64,000 nt of DNA from Leifsonia poae (GTDB lineage Bacteria > Actinomycetota > Actinomycetes > Actinomycetales > Microbacteriaceae). Within the stretch, counting starts at the first letter, position 1. Each line of letters starts with the position of its first letter. The stretch lies in the NCBI RefSeq assembly GCF_027921845.1, contig NZ_BSEN01000006.1:516272-580271 (forward strand), written 5' to 3'. The translations under genes and the position numbers were made by a program. Shown one piece after another: positions 17,528-25,294 of the stretch. The notes below the pieces were generated by a model that did no database searches, was not told the DNA's origin, and was given only the letters and a program-made list of their open reading frames with translations.

Positions 17528-18345
17528 CAACCATCGCCGCCGGCCGACCCGGCCGCACCACCGCATCACCGACCTTCTTCACCCACACGGCCATCCTGAC
17601 CGGGCGTCAGTTGCGCGCCGCATGGCGCATGCCGGCGTTCCTGGTGATGAACCTCATCCAGCCGATCATCTGGCTGCTGCTGTTCGGGCAGCTGTTCAAG
17701 TCGGTCGTCGAGATCCCCGGCTTCGGCAACGGCCAGAGCTACCTCGAGTTCCTCACGCCCGGCATCGTGATGATGATGGCCCTGTTCGGCAGCGCCTGGT
17801 CGGGCACGGTGTACATCCAGGACATGCAGCGCGGGGTGATGGACCGCTTCCTCACGTCGCCGACGAACCGGGGCGCGTTGATCGTGTCGACGCTCGTGTA
17901 CCAGTCGCTCCTGGCGATCGTGCAGTCGCTCGTGGTCGTCGGAATCGCCTTCTGGGCGGGCGCCCGCTTCGAGGGCGGCTTCACGGGCATCCTGTTGCTG
18001 CTGCTCGGCGTGGTGCTGCTCACCGCGGTGTTCTGCTCGCTGTCGAACGCGGTGGCGCTGCTCGCCCGCGACCAGACGGCACTGATCGGCATCTCGCAGA
18101 TCATCACGCTGCCGCTGATGTTCCTGAGCTCGGCGATCATGAACACGAAGCTCTCGCCGGAGTGGGTGCAGAACGTCGCCGCGTACAACCCGTTCGAGTG
18201 GGCGGTGATCGTCGGCCGTCAGGCGCTGAGCGCGAACCCGGACTGGGGTTCGCTGTGGGGGCACGTCGCACTCCTGGCGGCGCTGACCGTGGTCATGGCC
18301 GCCTGGGCGACCTCCGCGTTCCGGTCGTACCAGCGCTCGGCCTGA
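17524..18345 (+). CDS. ABC-2 type exporter permease, DrrB-like
   Basis: This 273-residue membrane protein has six predicted transmembrane segments. Recognisable ABC-2 features are the N-terminal amphipathic helix (GRQLRAAWRMPAFLVMNLIQPIIWLLLFG), ITLPLMFLSSAIMN and the closing AAYNPFEWAVIVGRQAL. It forms a dimer with the upstream ATPase to export hydrophobic drugs or lipids; the substrate is unknown. Start ATG 17524 overlaps the ATPase stop, so the two are translationally coupled. Confidence 0.92.
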   Translation: MTTIAAGRPGRTTASPTFFTHTAILTGRQLRAAWRMPAFLVMNLIQPIIWLLLFGQLFKSVVEIPGFGNGQSYLEFLTPGIVMMMALFGSAWSGTVYIQDMQRGVMDRFLTSPTNRGALIVSTLVYQSLLAIVQSLVVVGIAFWAGARFEGGFTGILLLLLGVVLLTAVFCSLSNAVALLARDQTALIGISQIITLPLMFLSSAIMNTKLSPEWVQNVAAYNPFEWAVIVGRQALSANPDWGSLWGHVALLAALTVVMAAWATSAFRSYQRSA

Positions 18346-18383
18346 CCGTCGGGTTTGTTGCGCGGGTTCCGTCGAGGGGATTT

Positions 18384-18445
18384 CGTTGAGGGGCGGCGAA
18401 CGCATCCAACACGGCGGTCTTGGATGCGTTTGCCGCCCCTCAACG
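18384..18445. terminator. Very long bidirectional hairpin
   Basis: Arms 18384-18409 and 18420-18445 pair over 26 bp with a single G-T wobble around a 10-base loop. It lies between the convergent exporter operon and the winged-helix regulator and should stop both transcripts. Confidence 0.8.
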
Positions 18446-18495
18446 GATGTGGCCGGATGCGGCCGCGTGGGGGTGGCGCGCGGCGGGGCCCCGGC

Positions 18496-19230
18496 TTAGA
18501 ACAGGTCGGGCGAGGGGGCGCTGGCGTGGCGGATCGACACGTCGGCGTGACGGTCGAAGCGGTAGCCGACTCCGCGGACAGTGCGCACGATGTCTTCGTA
18601 CCGGCCGAGCTTGGCGCGCAGGCGGCGCACGTGCACGTCGATCGTGCGCTCGTTCGGCGCCTCGTCGTCGGCCGCGCCCCACAGCGACGAGATGAGCTCG
18701 GCGCGCTCGATGGTGCGTCCCTCGCGCAGAACGAGGTACTGCAGCAGCTCGAACTCCTTGTAGGTGAGCGCGGCGGTCTGGTTGTCGAGGATCAGGCGCT
18801 TGCGGGAGATGTCCACGACGACGCCACCGGATGCGCGGTCCTCGTCCTCGTCGACCGTGCCGGCGTGGCGGTGCTTCGCGATCGCGGCCGGATCCTGCAG
18901 GGCGAGGCGCACGACGTCGACGTCGCGTCCGCCGGCTCCCTCCGGAGCCAGGGCGACGGCGGCGTAGGTCTCTGCCGACGGGGCGATCTCGGCGGTGAGG
19001 CGCTTGAGCGCCTCGACGATGCGGCCGAGGTCGGTGCCGGACGCGGCGGCCTTCGCCTCGTCGATTCCGACGTAGAGCACGAAGCCGCGGGCCTCGGTGC
19101 CGTTCGGTACGGCGCGGATCTGGACGGCGGGAGCGGCCGGGGCCGGCGCCGCGGCGGGAACGGCCGGGGCGGCGGAGAGGCGGCGGGCGGGAGCGGGGGC
19201 GAAAGTGGTGTCGATGGTTGCCAGAGACAT
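18496..19230 (-). CDS. Winged-helix (OmpR/PhoB-type) transcriptional regulator without receiver
   Basis: This 244-residue protein has a C-terminal OmpR/PhoB DNA-binding domain at about 135-228 (LTYKEFELLQYLVLREGRTIERAELISSLWG, then NERTIDVHVRRLRAKLG and VRTVRGVGYRF). The N-terminal half is not a phospho-receiver: a Pro/Ala-rich leader is followed by a small domain (GFVLYVGIDEAKAAASG through VDVVRLALQDPAA). That domain is unrecognised, so the signal sensed is unknown. AAAGGAC supports ATG 19230. The gene stands alone with a long upstream region and a strong terminator behind it. Confidence 0.82.
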   Translation of the reverse strand: MSLATIDTTFAPAPARRLSAAPAVPAAAPAPAAPAVQIRAVPNGTEARGFVLYVGIDEAKAAASGTDLGRIVEALKRLTAEIAPSAETYAAVALAPEGAGGRDVDVVRLALQDPAAIAKHRHAGTVDEDEDRASGGVVVDISRKRLILDNQTAALTYKEFELLQYLVLREGRTIERAELISSLWGAADDEAPNERTIDVHVRRLRAKLGRYEDIVRTVRGVGYRFDRHADVSIRHASAPSPDLF

Positions 19231-19672
19231 GGGATGAAGTCCTTTGTGATGATGCGTGGAATCCGCTGCCGCCGTTTCGGCGTTCCCGTGAGGACCGGTA
19301 CATCCGGTTCAAGAGGTGACGGGTTGCGAGGATTCGCGTGTTCTGTGTTGGGCCTCAGATCGGCCGATGATCGGATGCGTGAGTGTGGCGCATCCGGGGA
19401 GCCAGTGGCCTCGCCCGACTCAGTGGGTCGGGGGCCTGGTGACTCGGCGAAGGGTCGTCAGATTAGCGACACATTCGGCAACACATGACCGAGTCGCGGC
19501 CGGGCATCATCATGCCGGCATCCCCAGGGGCCTCGAAGGAGGTCAGGGTACGCGAGTTGTCAGTCATGTTGGCAAGTAAAGCGAACGGTGACGTGCGGTG
19601 TCAAATCATTACGTAATGTTTCGGGCGCGCTCCCAGGCGCGGGATGCCCGGGGAATGCGGTGCCCGGCAGCG
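19231..19672. other. 442-bp intergenic region upstream of the winged-helix gene
   Basis: No gene is supported here; open frames on the + strand look like chance. It holds a perfect 12-bp palindrome CATTACGTAATG at 19607-19618 and a widely spaced GACTCGG/CCGAGTC pair (19441-19447 and 19489-19495). Promoter elements for the leftward regulator are probably within it. Confidence 0.5.
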
Positions 19673-20305
19673 TCAGACCGTGCCGTAGAGGCGGTCGCCC
19701 GCGTCACCGAGACCCGGCACGATGTACCCGTTCTCGTTCAGGCGCTCGTCGAGGGCGCCGAGCACGATCGTGACGTCGCGACCCTCGGTGGCCTTCTCGA
19801 GGGCGGCGATGCCCTCGGGAGCCGCGAGGATGCAGATCGCGGTGACGTCGACGGCGCCGCGCTTGAAGAGGAAGTCGATCGCGGCACCGAGAGAGCCGCC
19901 GGTGGCGAGCATCGGGTCGAGCACGAAGCACTGACGGTGCGAGAGGTCGTCGGGGAGGCGTTCGGCGTAGGTGGTCGGCTCGAGGGTCTCCTCGTTGCGG
20001 ACCATGCCCAGGAAGCCGACCTCGGCGGTGGGCATGAGCTTGACCATGCCCTCGAGCATCCCGAGCCCGGCGCGCAGGATGGGGACCACCAGTGGCCGCG
20101 GTTCGCTCAGTCGCACGCCGACCGTCGTCGTGACGGGCGTCTCGATCTCCTGCGGTTCCACCCGCACCGCGCGGGTCGCCTCGTAGGCGAGGAGGGTGAC
20201 CAGCTCCTCCGTGAGGGCGCGGAACGTGGGAGACGAGGTCTCCTTGTTGCGCAGCACCGTCAGCTTGTGGGTGATGAGGGGATGGTCGGCAACGTGAACG
20301 CGCAT
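19673..20305 (-). CDS. upp: Uracil phosphoribosyltransferase
   Basis: This 210-residue pyrimidine salvage enzyme joins uracil and PRPP to give UMP. The PRPP-binding loop is [11 protein letters not shown] (residues 128-138); the uracil-contacting C-terminal [17 protein letters not shown] is present, as is the conserved PILRAGLGM. Length matches the family. Start ATG 20305 is chosen because similarity begins there, although the frame is open further upstream. It is divergent from tadA across about 40 bp. Confidence 0.96.
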   Translation of the reverse strand: MRVHVADHPLITHKLTVLRNKETSSPTFRALTEELVTLLAYEATRAVRVEPQEIETPVTTTVGVRLSEPRPLVVPILRAGLGMLEGMVKLMPTAEVGFLGMVRNEETLEPTTYAERLPDDLSHRQCFVLDPMLATGGSLGAAIDFLFKRGAVDVTAICILAAPEGIAALEKATEGRDVTIVLGALDERLNENGYIVPGLGDAGDRLYGTV

Positions 20306-20307
20306 AG

Positions 20308-20811
<504 letters not shown>

Positions 20812-20855
20812 GCGGCGCCGCGCCCGCGTCCCGTCCGCGTCCCGTCCTCGCGTCA

Positions 20856-20928
20856 CACGAAATCGAGTCCGAACTTGTTGCAGCGACACGCCGCGATTGG
20901 GCGCAAGAAGTTCGGACTCGATTGCGTG
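20856..20928. repeat. Long palindrome with AATCGAGTCCG core (copy A)
   Basis: Arms 20856-20876 and 20908-20928 pair over 21 bp with one mismatch; pairing continues inward after one more mismatch (TTGC/GCAA). It lies between convergent tadA and a glutamine amidotransferase gene. The outer core CGCAATCGAGTCCG (right arm read inward) is shared with the palindromes at 23525-23585 and 24541-24600, but the inner stem sequence differs. Confidence 0.8.
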
Positions 20929-20965
20929 CAGGCTCGACGGTGTGGGGGCTCGACGGGACGTGCGC

Positions 20966-21667
20966 TCAGGCCGGCAGCTGCGAGAGCCACTCCGAGAACG
21001 CGCGACGGGAGGCCTCCTGCATGCCGCTCGAATACGCCGCGCGATCCTCTCGCAGGGCATCCGGATCGAGGGCGTGCTCGTCGAGCTCGTTGTAGCCGTC
21101 GCTGACCCAGCGCTCGTGCATCTCGTCGGTCACCTCCGGATGGAACTGCACCGCCAGCGCGAAGTCCCCGACCGCGAACGCCTCGTTCGAGTAATCGCTC
21201 GACGACGCGAGCAGGGTCGCGCGCTCGGGCAGCTCGAACGTGTCGCCGTGCCACTCGACTACGGGCACCTCGCCGAAATGCCGGATGGGCGACGCTGCGC
21301 CGGCCTCCGTCGGTTCGACCCGCCGGAAACCGATCTGCATCGAGTCGCCCTTGTACACGCGCTCGCCGAGGGCGCCCGCCATGAGCTGCGCGCCGAGGCA
21401 GACCCCGAGGGTCGGCCGCTCCGCGTCGAGCCGCGCGCGCAGCAGCGACTGCTCGGCCGCGAGGAACGGGTACTCCTCGGTCTGGTACGCACCCATCTCG
21501 CCGCCGAGCACGACCACGAGATCGGCCTCGTTCGGGTCGATGGCGGAGACGTCCTCCGTCGTGACGTCGACGATGCGCAGGTCGTAGCCGGCGTCGCGCA
21601 GGACGGGCCCGATGTTGCCGAGGTGGATCGTGGGGTCGTGCTGCAGGACGACCGCCGTCCGCGTCAC
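20966..21667 (-). CDS. Type 1 glutamine amidotransferase (GMP synthase-like)
   Basis: This 233-residue class I amidotransferase domain has the nucleophile at GVCLGAQLMAGALG and the His-Glu pair in VQFHPEVTDEM, so the triad is intact. The domain is not fused to a synthetase. Such stand-alone members resemble GuaA N-terminal domains and are often of unknown role (gamma-glutamyl hydrolase or amine-modifying). GTG 21667 overlaps the stop of the upstream CDF transporter as GTGA, so the two form a coupled pair; AAGGG lies upstream. Confidence 0.85.
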   Translation of the reverse strand: MTRTAVVLQHDPTIHLGNIGPVLRDAGYDLRIVDVTTEDVSAIDPNEADLVVVLGGEMGAYQTEEYPFLAAEQSLLRARLDAERPTLGVCLGAQLMAGALGERVYKGDSMQIGFRRVEPTEAGAASPIRHFGEVPVVEWHGDTFELPERATLLASSSDYSNEAFAVGDFALAVQFHPEVTDEMHERWVSDGYNELDEHALDPDALREDRAAYSSGMQEASRRAFSEWLSQLPA

Positions 21668-22626
21668 TCCAGACCCTTGATGACGATGGCGTCGGTGGCC
21701 GGGTGCTTTTCGTTCGGGTCGATCCAGACATCCGGCTCGATGTAGATCACGCGGGCGGCCGGGACGGCGTCGCGGATGCGGCGCTCGACGACGTCGATCG
21801 ACGCGGCGACCTCCGCCAGCCGGTACTCGCCCGACACGGCCAGCTTGGCTCCGACGAGCAGCTCGTCCGGGCCGAGGTAGAGGGTCTTCATGTGGATGAT
21901 GCGCTCGACCTCGTTGCCGGCCAGGATCGCCTGCTCGATGGCGGCGACATCCGCATCGCTGGCGCCCTCGCCGACCAGCAGGCTCTTGGTCTCGATGCCG
22001 AGCACGACCGCGACGGAGATGAGCAGAGCACCGATGAGCAGGGTCCCGATCGCGTCGAAGACGCCGTTGTGGGTGAGGGCCGTCAGGCCGACGCCGAAGA
22101 ACGCGAACACCAGACCGGTGAGGGCGGCGACGTCCTCGAGCAGGACCACGGGAAGCTCGGGAGCCTTGGCGCGGCGGATGAACTGCGGCCACGACATCCC
22201 GTGCTTGTGGGGGCGCGACTCGCGCACCGCGGTACGCAGCGAGAACGACTCGAGGCCGATCGCGATGAGCAGCACGAGGATCGGGATCCACCAGTTCTCG
22301 AGCGGATGCGGGTGCGTGAGCTTCTCGATGCCCTCGTAGACCGAGAACACGCCACCGACCGAGAACAGGACGATCGACACGACGAACGCGTAGACGTAGC
22401 GCTCGCGCCCGTAGCCGAACGGATGCTCGCTGTCGGCCTTCTTCTTGGCCCGGCGTCCGCCGAGCAGGAGCAGGAGCTGGTTGCCGGAGTCGGCGAGCGA
22501 GTGCACGCCCTCTGCGAGCATCGACGACGAGCCCGAGAAGGCCCACGCGATGAACTTCGTGACCGCGATCCCGAGGTTGGCAGCGAAGGCCGCGACGATC
22601 GCCTTTGTTCCACCCGATGCGCTCAT
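21664..22626 (-). CDS. Cation diffusion facilitator family metal exporter
   Basis: This 320-residue CDF transporter exports divalent metals such as Zn, Co, Mn or Fe by proton antiport. The membrane domain includes SSSMLAEGVHSLADSGNQ (metal-site HxxxD in TM2) and ADSEHPFGYGRERYVYAF; the second HxxxD-like site is replaced by ELPVVLLEDVAALTG in TM5. That LLED arrangement marks the subgroup with a divergent site and unclear metal. A soluble C-terminal domain follows. It is divergent from proC with 22 bp between starts. Confidence 0.88.
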   Translation of the reverse strand: MSASGGTKAIVAAFAANLGIAVTKFIAWAFSGSSSMLAEGVHSLADSGNQLLLLLGGRRAKKKADSEHPFGYGRERYVYAFVVSIVLFSVGGVFSVYEGIEKLTHPHPLENWWIPILVLLIAIGLESFSLRTAVRESRPHKHGMSWPQFIRRAKAPELPVVLLEDVAALTGLVFAFFGVGLTALTHNGVFDAIGTLLIGALLISVAVVLGIETKSLLVGEGASDADVAAIEQAILAGNEVERIIHMKTLYLGPDELLVGAKLAVSGEYRLAEVAASIDVVERRIRDAVPAARVIYIEPDVWIDPNEKHPATDAIVIKGLE

Positions 22627-22648
22627 GCTCTCATCCTAGGATGGCCGC

Positions 22649-23497
22649 ATGAGCGACACGAAGAACGTCACGCTTCCGACGATCGCGCTTCTGGGCGCCG
22701 GGTCGATGGGCAGGGCCATCCTGGGCGGCCTGGTCGCTCCCGGAGTGACGGTGGAGGGCGGCATCCGCGTCACCAACCGGTCGAAGCACCGCGCCGAAGA
22801 GCTCGCGTCGACGCGCGGTGTGACGGCGTACGCGACCGAGGAGAAGCCGGATGTGAACCGCGTCGCCGTCGAGGGCGCCCGGATCGTCCTGGTCGCCGTG
22901 AAGCCCGCGATGGTCCCCGACCTGCTGCGCGAGATCGCGGACTCGCTCGAGCCGGGCACCGTGATCGTGAGCGTGGCGGCGGGGGTCACGATCGCGACCT
23001 TCGAGTCCCTGCTGCCCGACACGGTCTCCGTGGTGCGTTCGATGCCGAACACCCCCGCCATCGTCGGCAAGGCGGTCACCGGGATCAGCCCGGGCACGCG
23101 CACCGACCCGGACGACCTGGCGCTCGTGCGCGCGCTCTTCGAGACGGTCGGCGAGGTCGTCGAGGTTCCCGAATCGCAGCTGGATGCGCTGAGCACGATC
23201 TCCGGGTCCGGCCCGGCATACGTCTTCTACCTGATCGAGGCGCTCACCGAGGCCGCCGTCGGCAAGGGCTTCACGCCGGAACAGGCGCGGCAGCTCGTCA
23301 ACGGGACCTTCCTGGGCGCATCCGAACTGCTGGTGTCGTCGGGGGAGGAGCCGGCCGAGCTGCGCCGCCGCGTCACGAGCCCCGGCGGGACCACCGAGCG
23401 CGCGATCAGCGTGCTCGAGCAGGCCGACCTCGGCGCGCTCTTCGCCCGCGCGACCGACGCCGCCCTCGCCCGCGCGCGCGAGCTCGCCCAGTCCTAG
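22649..23497 (+). CDS. proC: Pyrroline-5-carboxylate reductase
   Basis: This 282-residue enzyme catalyses the last step of proline synthesis. It has the NAD(P)H Rossmann motif LLGAGSMGRAILGGL, MPNTPAIVGKAVTGI, the ALSTISGSGPAYVFYLIEAL segment and the P5CR signature RRRVTSPGGTTERAI near the C terminus. Length is typical. ATG 22649 follows AGGATGG. It is monocistronic and ends before palindrome copy B. Confidence 0.96.
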   Translation: MSDTKNVTLPTIALLGAGSMGRAILGGLVAPGVTVEGGIRVTNRSKHRAEELASTRGVTAYATEEKPDVNRVAVEGARIVLVAVKPAMVPDLLREIADSLEPGTVIVSVAAGVTIATFESLLPDTVSVVRSMPNTPAIVGKAVTGISPGTRTDPDDLALVRALFETVGEVVEVPESQLDALSTISGSGPAYVFYLIEALTEAAVGKGFTPEQARQLVNGTFLGASELLVSSGEEPAELRRRVTSPGGTTERAISVLEQADLGALFARATDAALARARELAQS

Positions 23498-23524
23498 CCC
23501 CCCCCGCCCCCGCAGCCCCCCGCA

Positions 23525-23585
23525 ATCGAGTCCGGGAGAAATCAGGACTCAAACTGGATTCGGAGCGATTTCTCCCGGACTCGAT
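23525..23585. repeat. Palindrome copy B flanking the DUF559 gene
   Basis: Perfect 19-bp arms 23525-23543 and 23567-23585 enclose a 23-base loop. The right arm and part of the loop encode the last residues and stop codon of the DUF559 gene. It is an inverted copy of the palindrome at 24541-24600. Confidence 0.88.
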
Positions 23586-24487
23586 CTGAGGAGGGCGCGA
23601 CGAACTCGATGGGCGGCAGTCGTTAGGTGGTCGCCACCTGTTACGAAGATGACCGACCAGCCCAGATCCGACAGCATCTCGCGCCGGGCGATGTCGTTCC
23701 GATAGGTCGACTTTTCCCGTCGGTGATGGTCGCCCAAGTATTCGATGGCGACACGGTGTTCGGGGTATGCAAGGTCGATGAGCGCAAGAAGTCGTCCTTC
23801 GGGATCGACGACTCGCATGTTCAGCTTCGGCTCGGGAAGCCCCGCGTCGATGAGTGCGAGCCGGAGGCGGGTCTCCTGGGGCGACATCGATCCGTATCGA
23901 ATCCTCTCAAGAGCGCACCGCAGATCACGCACGCCTCTGCGTCGGCCATGTCTGCGCACAGCCGCGGCCATCCGATCGATCGTGGACGATGGCGGAATTC
24001 CCGAATACGGCTGGTCTCCGGTCACGAGGAAGTCGCCGACCACCACGAGGTCGTCGATCGAGAGCCGGTGGCTCAACTGCGCCCACACGTCTTCCGCGCC
24101 GATCACTCTCAGCCCCTTGATCAGGACCCAGCGCTGGCCGGTCGACGTCAGTTGGTGGGCGGCGATTCCGGCGATCTCCGGAGGTCGGGCGGGTTCGAAT
24201 ACGCTCACTTCGACATCAGATGGCTCGGCATGACGCGGGAGCGGGAAGGCGTGCAGTACCGCGGCTGAAGCGTGGCTGAAGTAGGTGGTCGTCGGCAGGA
24301 CGGCGGCCGCTGCTCGACAGAGTGCTACATGGTCGGCGAGGTTGACGCCAGCCGTTCTCGCACCGTGAAACGGACGCTGGACTGCTTTGCTATAGAGATG
24401 TGACCGATCGACTCCTGCAGCGCGCGCCTCAGCGTAGGTGAAGCCGCAGCCGTCGAGACTCGGAGGGAGTGCAGGACTTTTTCGCAT
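23549..24487 (-). CDS. DUF559 / VSR-fold nuclease-like protein with AbiEi-like N terminus
   Basis: This 312-residue two-part protein has an N-terminal winged-helix-like segment (FTYAEARAAGVDRSHLYSKAVQRPFHG, residues 16-42) that resembles AbiEi antitoxin N termini. The C-terminal domain at about 200-300 has the DUF559/VSR endonuclease pattern: Glu205, Asp238 (LIDLAYPEHRVAIEY), Glu249, His254 and DIARREMLSDLGW. These proteins are common and unassigned in actinobacteria. Here the gene is bracketed by inverted copies of a palindrome; its final 11 codons lie in copy B. No ribosome site is evident at ATG 24487. No cognate toxin or methylase adjoins it. Confidence 0.75.
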   Translation of the reverse strand: MRKSPALPPSLDGCGFTYAEARAAGVDRSHLYSKAVQRPFHGARTAGVNLADHVALCRAAAAVLPTTTYFSHASAAVLHAFPLPRHAEPSDVEVSVFEPARPPEIAGIAAHQLTSTGQRWVLIKGLRVIGAEDVWAQLSHRLSIDDLVVVGDFLVTGDQPYSGIPPSSTIDRMAAAVRRHGRRRGVRDLRCALERIRYGSMSPQETRLRLALIDAGLPEPKLNMRVVDPEGRLLALIDLAYPEHRVAIEYLGDHHRREKSTYRNDIARREMLSDLGWSVIFVTGGDHLTTAAHRVRRALLRSSPGEIAPNPV

Positions 24488-24540
24488 GCAACATGATTGC
24501 GAACTCCGAACGACCCTCGTAAAAGTTATCCACAGGCCGG

Positions 24541-24600
24541 ATCGAGTCCGGGCGAAATCGCTCTAGTGATGTCCGGGGACTGATTTCTCCCGGACTCGAT
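24541..24600. repeat. Palindrome copy C flanking the DUF559 gene
   Basis: Arms 24541-24559 and 24582-24600 pair over 19 bp with one mismatch around a 22-base loop. The right arm is identical to the right arm of copy B; including its outer flank, 29 bases at 24580-24608 are the exact complement of 23517-23545. It lies 54 bp upstream of the nuclease gene start. Confidence 0.88.
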
Positions 24601-24625
24601 TGCGGGGGAGCGGAGCGAGGCGGGG

Positions 24626-25294
24626 CTACTCGAGGGCGGCGAAGCGCTCGATGTCGCCGGAGGTGCCCGAGACGATGATGAGGTCGTGGTTCGAGACGAC
24701 GGTGTCGGCCGTCGCGTAGGTGAAGGGCTTGCCGGGGCTCTTCACGCCGACGACGGTGACGTGGTACTTCGAGCGCACTCCCGAGTCGGCCAGCCGGATG
24801 CCCCGGATCGGCTTCGGCGGGTACATCTTGACGAGCGCGAAGTCGTCGTCGAACTCGATGAAGTCGAGCATCCGGCCGGAGACGAGGTGCGCGACGCGCT
24901 CGCCCGCCTCCGCCTCCGGATAGATCACGTGGTTGGCGCCGATCCGCTCCAGGATCTTGCCGTGCGACTGCGAGATCGCCTTCGCCCAGATCTGCGGCAC
25001 CTTGAGGTCGACCAGGTTCGCCGTGATCAGCACGCTCGCCTCGATCGACGACCCGACGGCCACGACGACGACCGAGAAGTCCTCCGCGCCGAGCTGGCGC
25101 AGGGTCTCGATCGAGCGCGCGTCCGCCTGCACGGTGTGCGTCACGCGGTCGGCCCACTTCTGCACGAGCGCCCCATCGGTGTCGATCGCGAGCACCTCGC
25201 GGTCGAGCCGGTCGAGCTCGCCGGCGGTCGCGGCGCCGAAACGGCCGAGGCCGATCACCAGCACGGGTGCGTTGTGCTTGATGCGGTCAACCAA
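24626..25294 (-). CDS. TrkA/KtrA-type potassium channel regulatory subunit
   Basis: This 222-residue RCK protein has the RCK-N Rossmann motif VIGLGRFGAATAGELDRLDREVLAIDTD near the start and an RCK-C (TrkA_C) domain from about 145, ending VSNHDLIIVSGTSGDIERFA. It forms a nucleotide- and cation-sensing ring that gates the membrane subunit encoded upstream. A TTG at 25294 is the only plausible start and overlaps the KtrB stop region by 8 bp, so the two are translated together. Confidence 0.92.
   Translation of the reverse strand: MVDRIKHNAPVLVIGLGRFGAATAGELDRLDREVLAIDTDGALVQKWADRVTHTVQADARSIETLRQLGAEDFSVVVVAVGSSIEASVLITANLVDLKVPQIWAKAISQSHGKILERIGANHVIYPEAEAGERVAHLVSGRMLDFIEFDDDFALVKMYPPKPIRGIRLADSGVRSKYHVTVVGVKSPGKPFTYATADTVVSNHDLIIVSGTSGDIERFAALE

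Noticed and set aside
19316-19579. 87-residue + strand ORF
   Set aside because: No ribosome site, unusual composition (His, Trp, Cys), and no recognisable motif; it lies in the leader region of the winged-helix gene.
23549-24487. AbiE-type toxin-antitoxin locus
   Set aside because: Only an AbiEi-like N-terminal segment is present; no AbiEii nucleotidyltransferase toxin adjoins it, and the C-terminal domain is nuclease-like.
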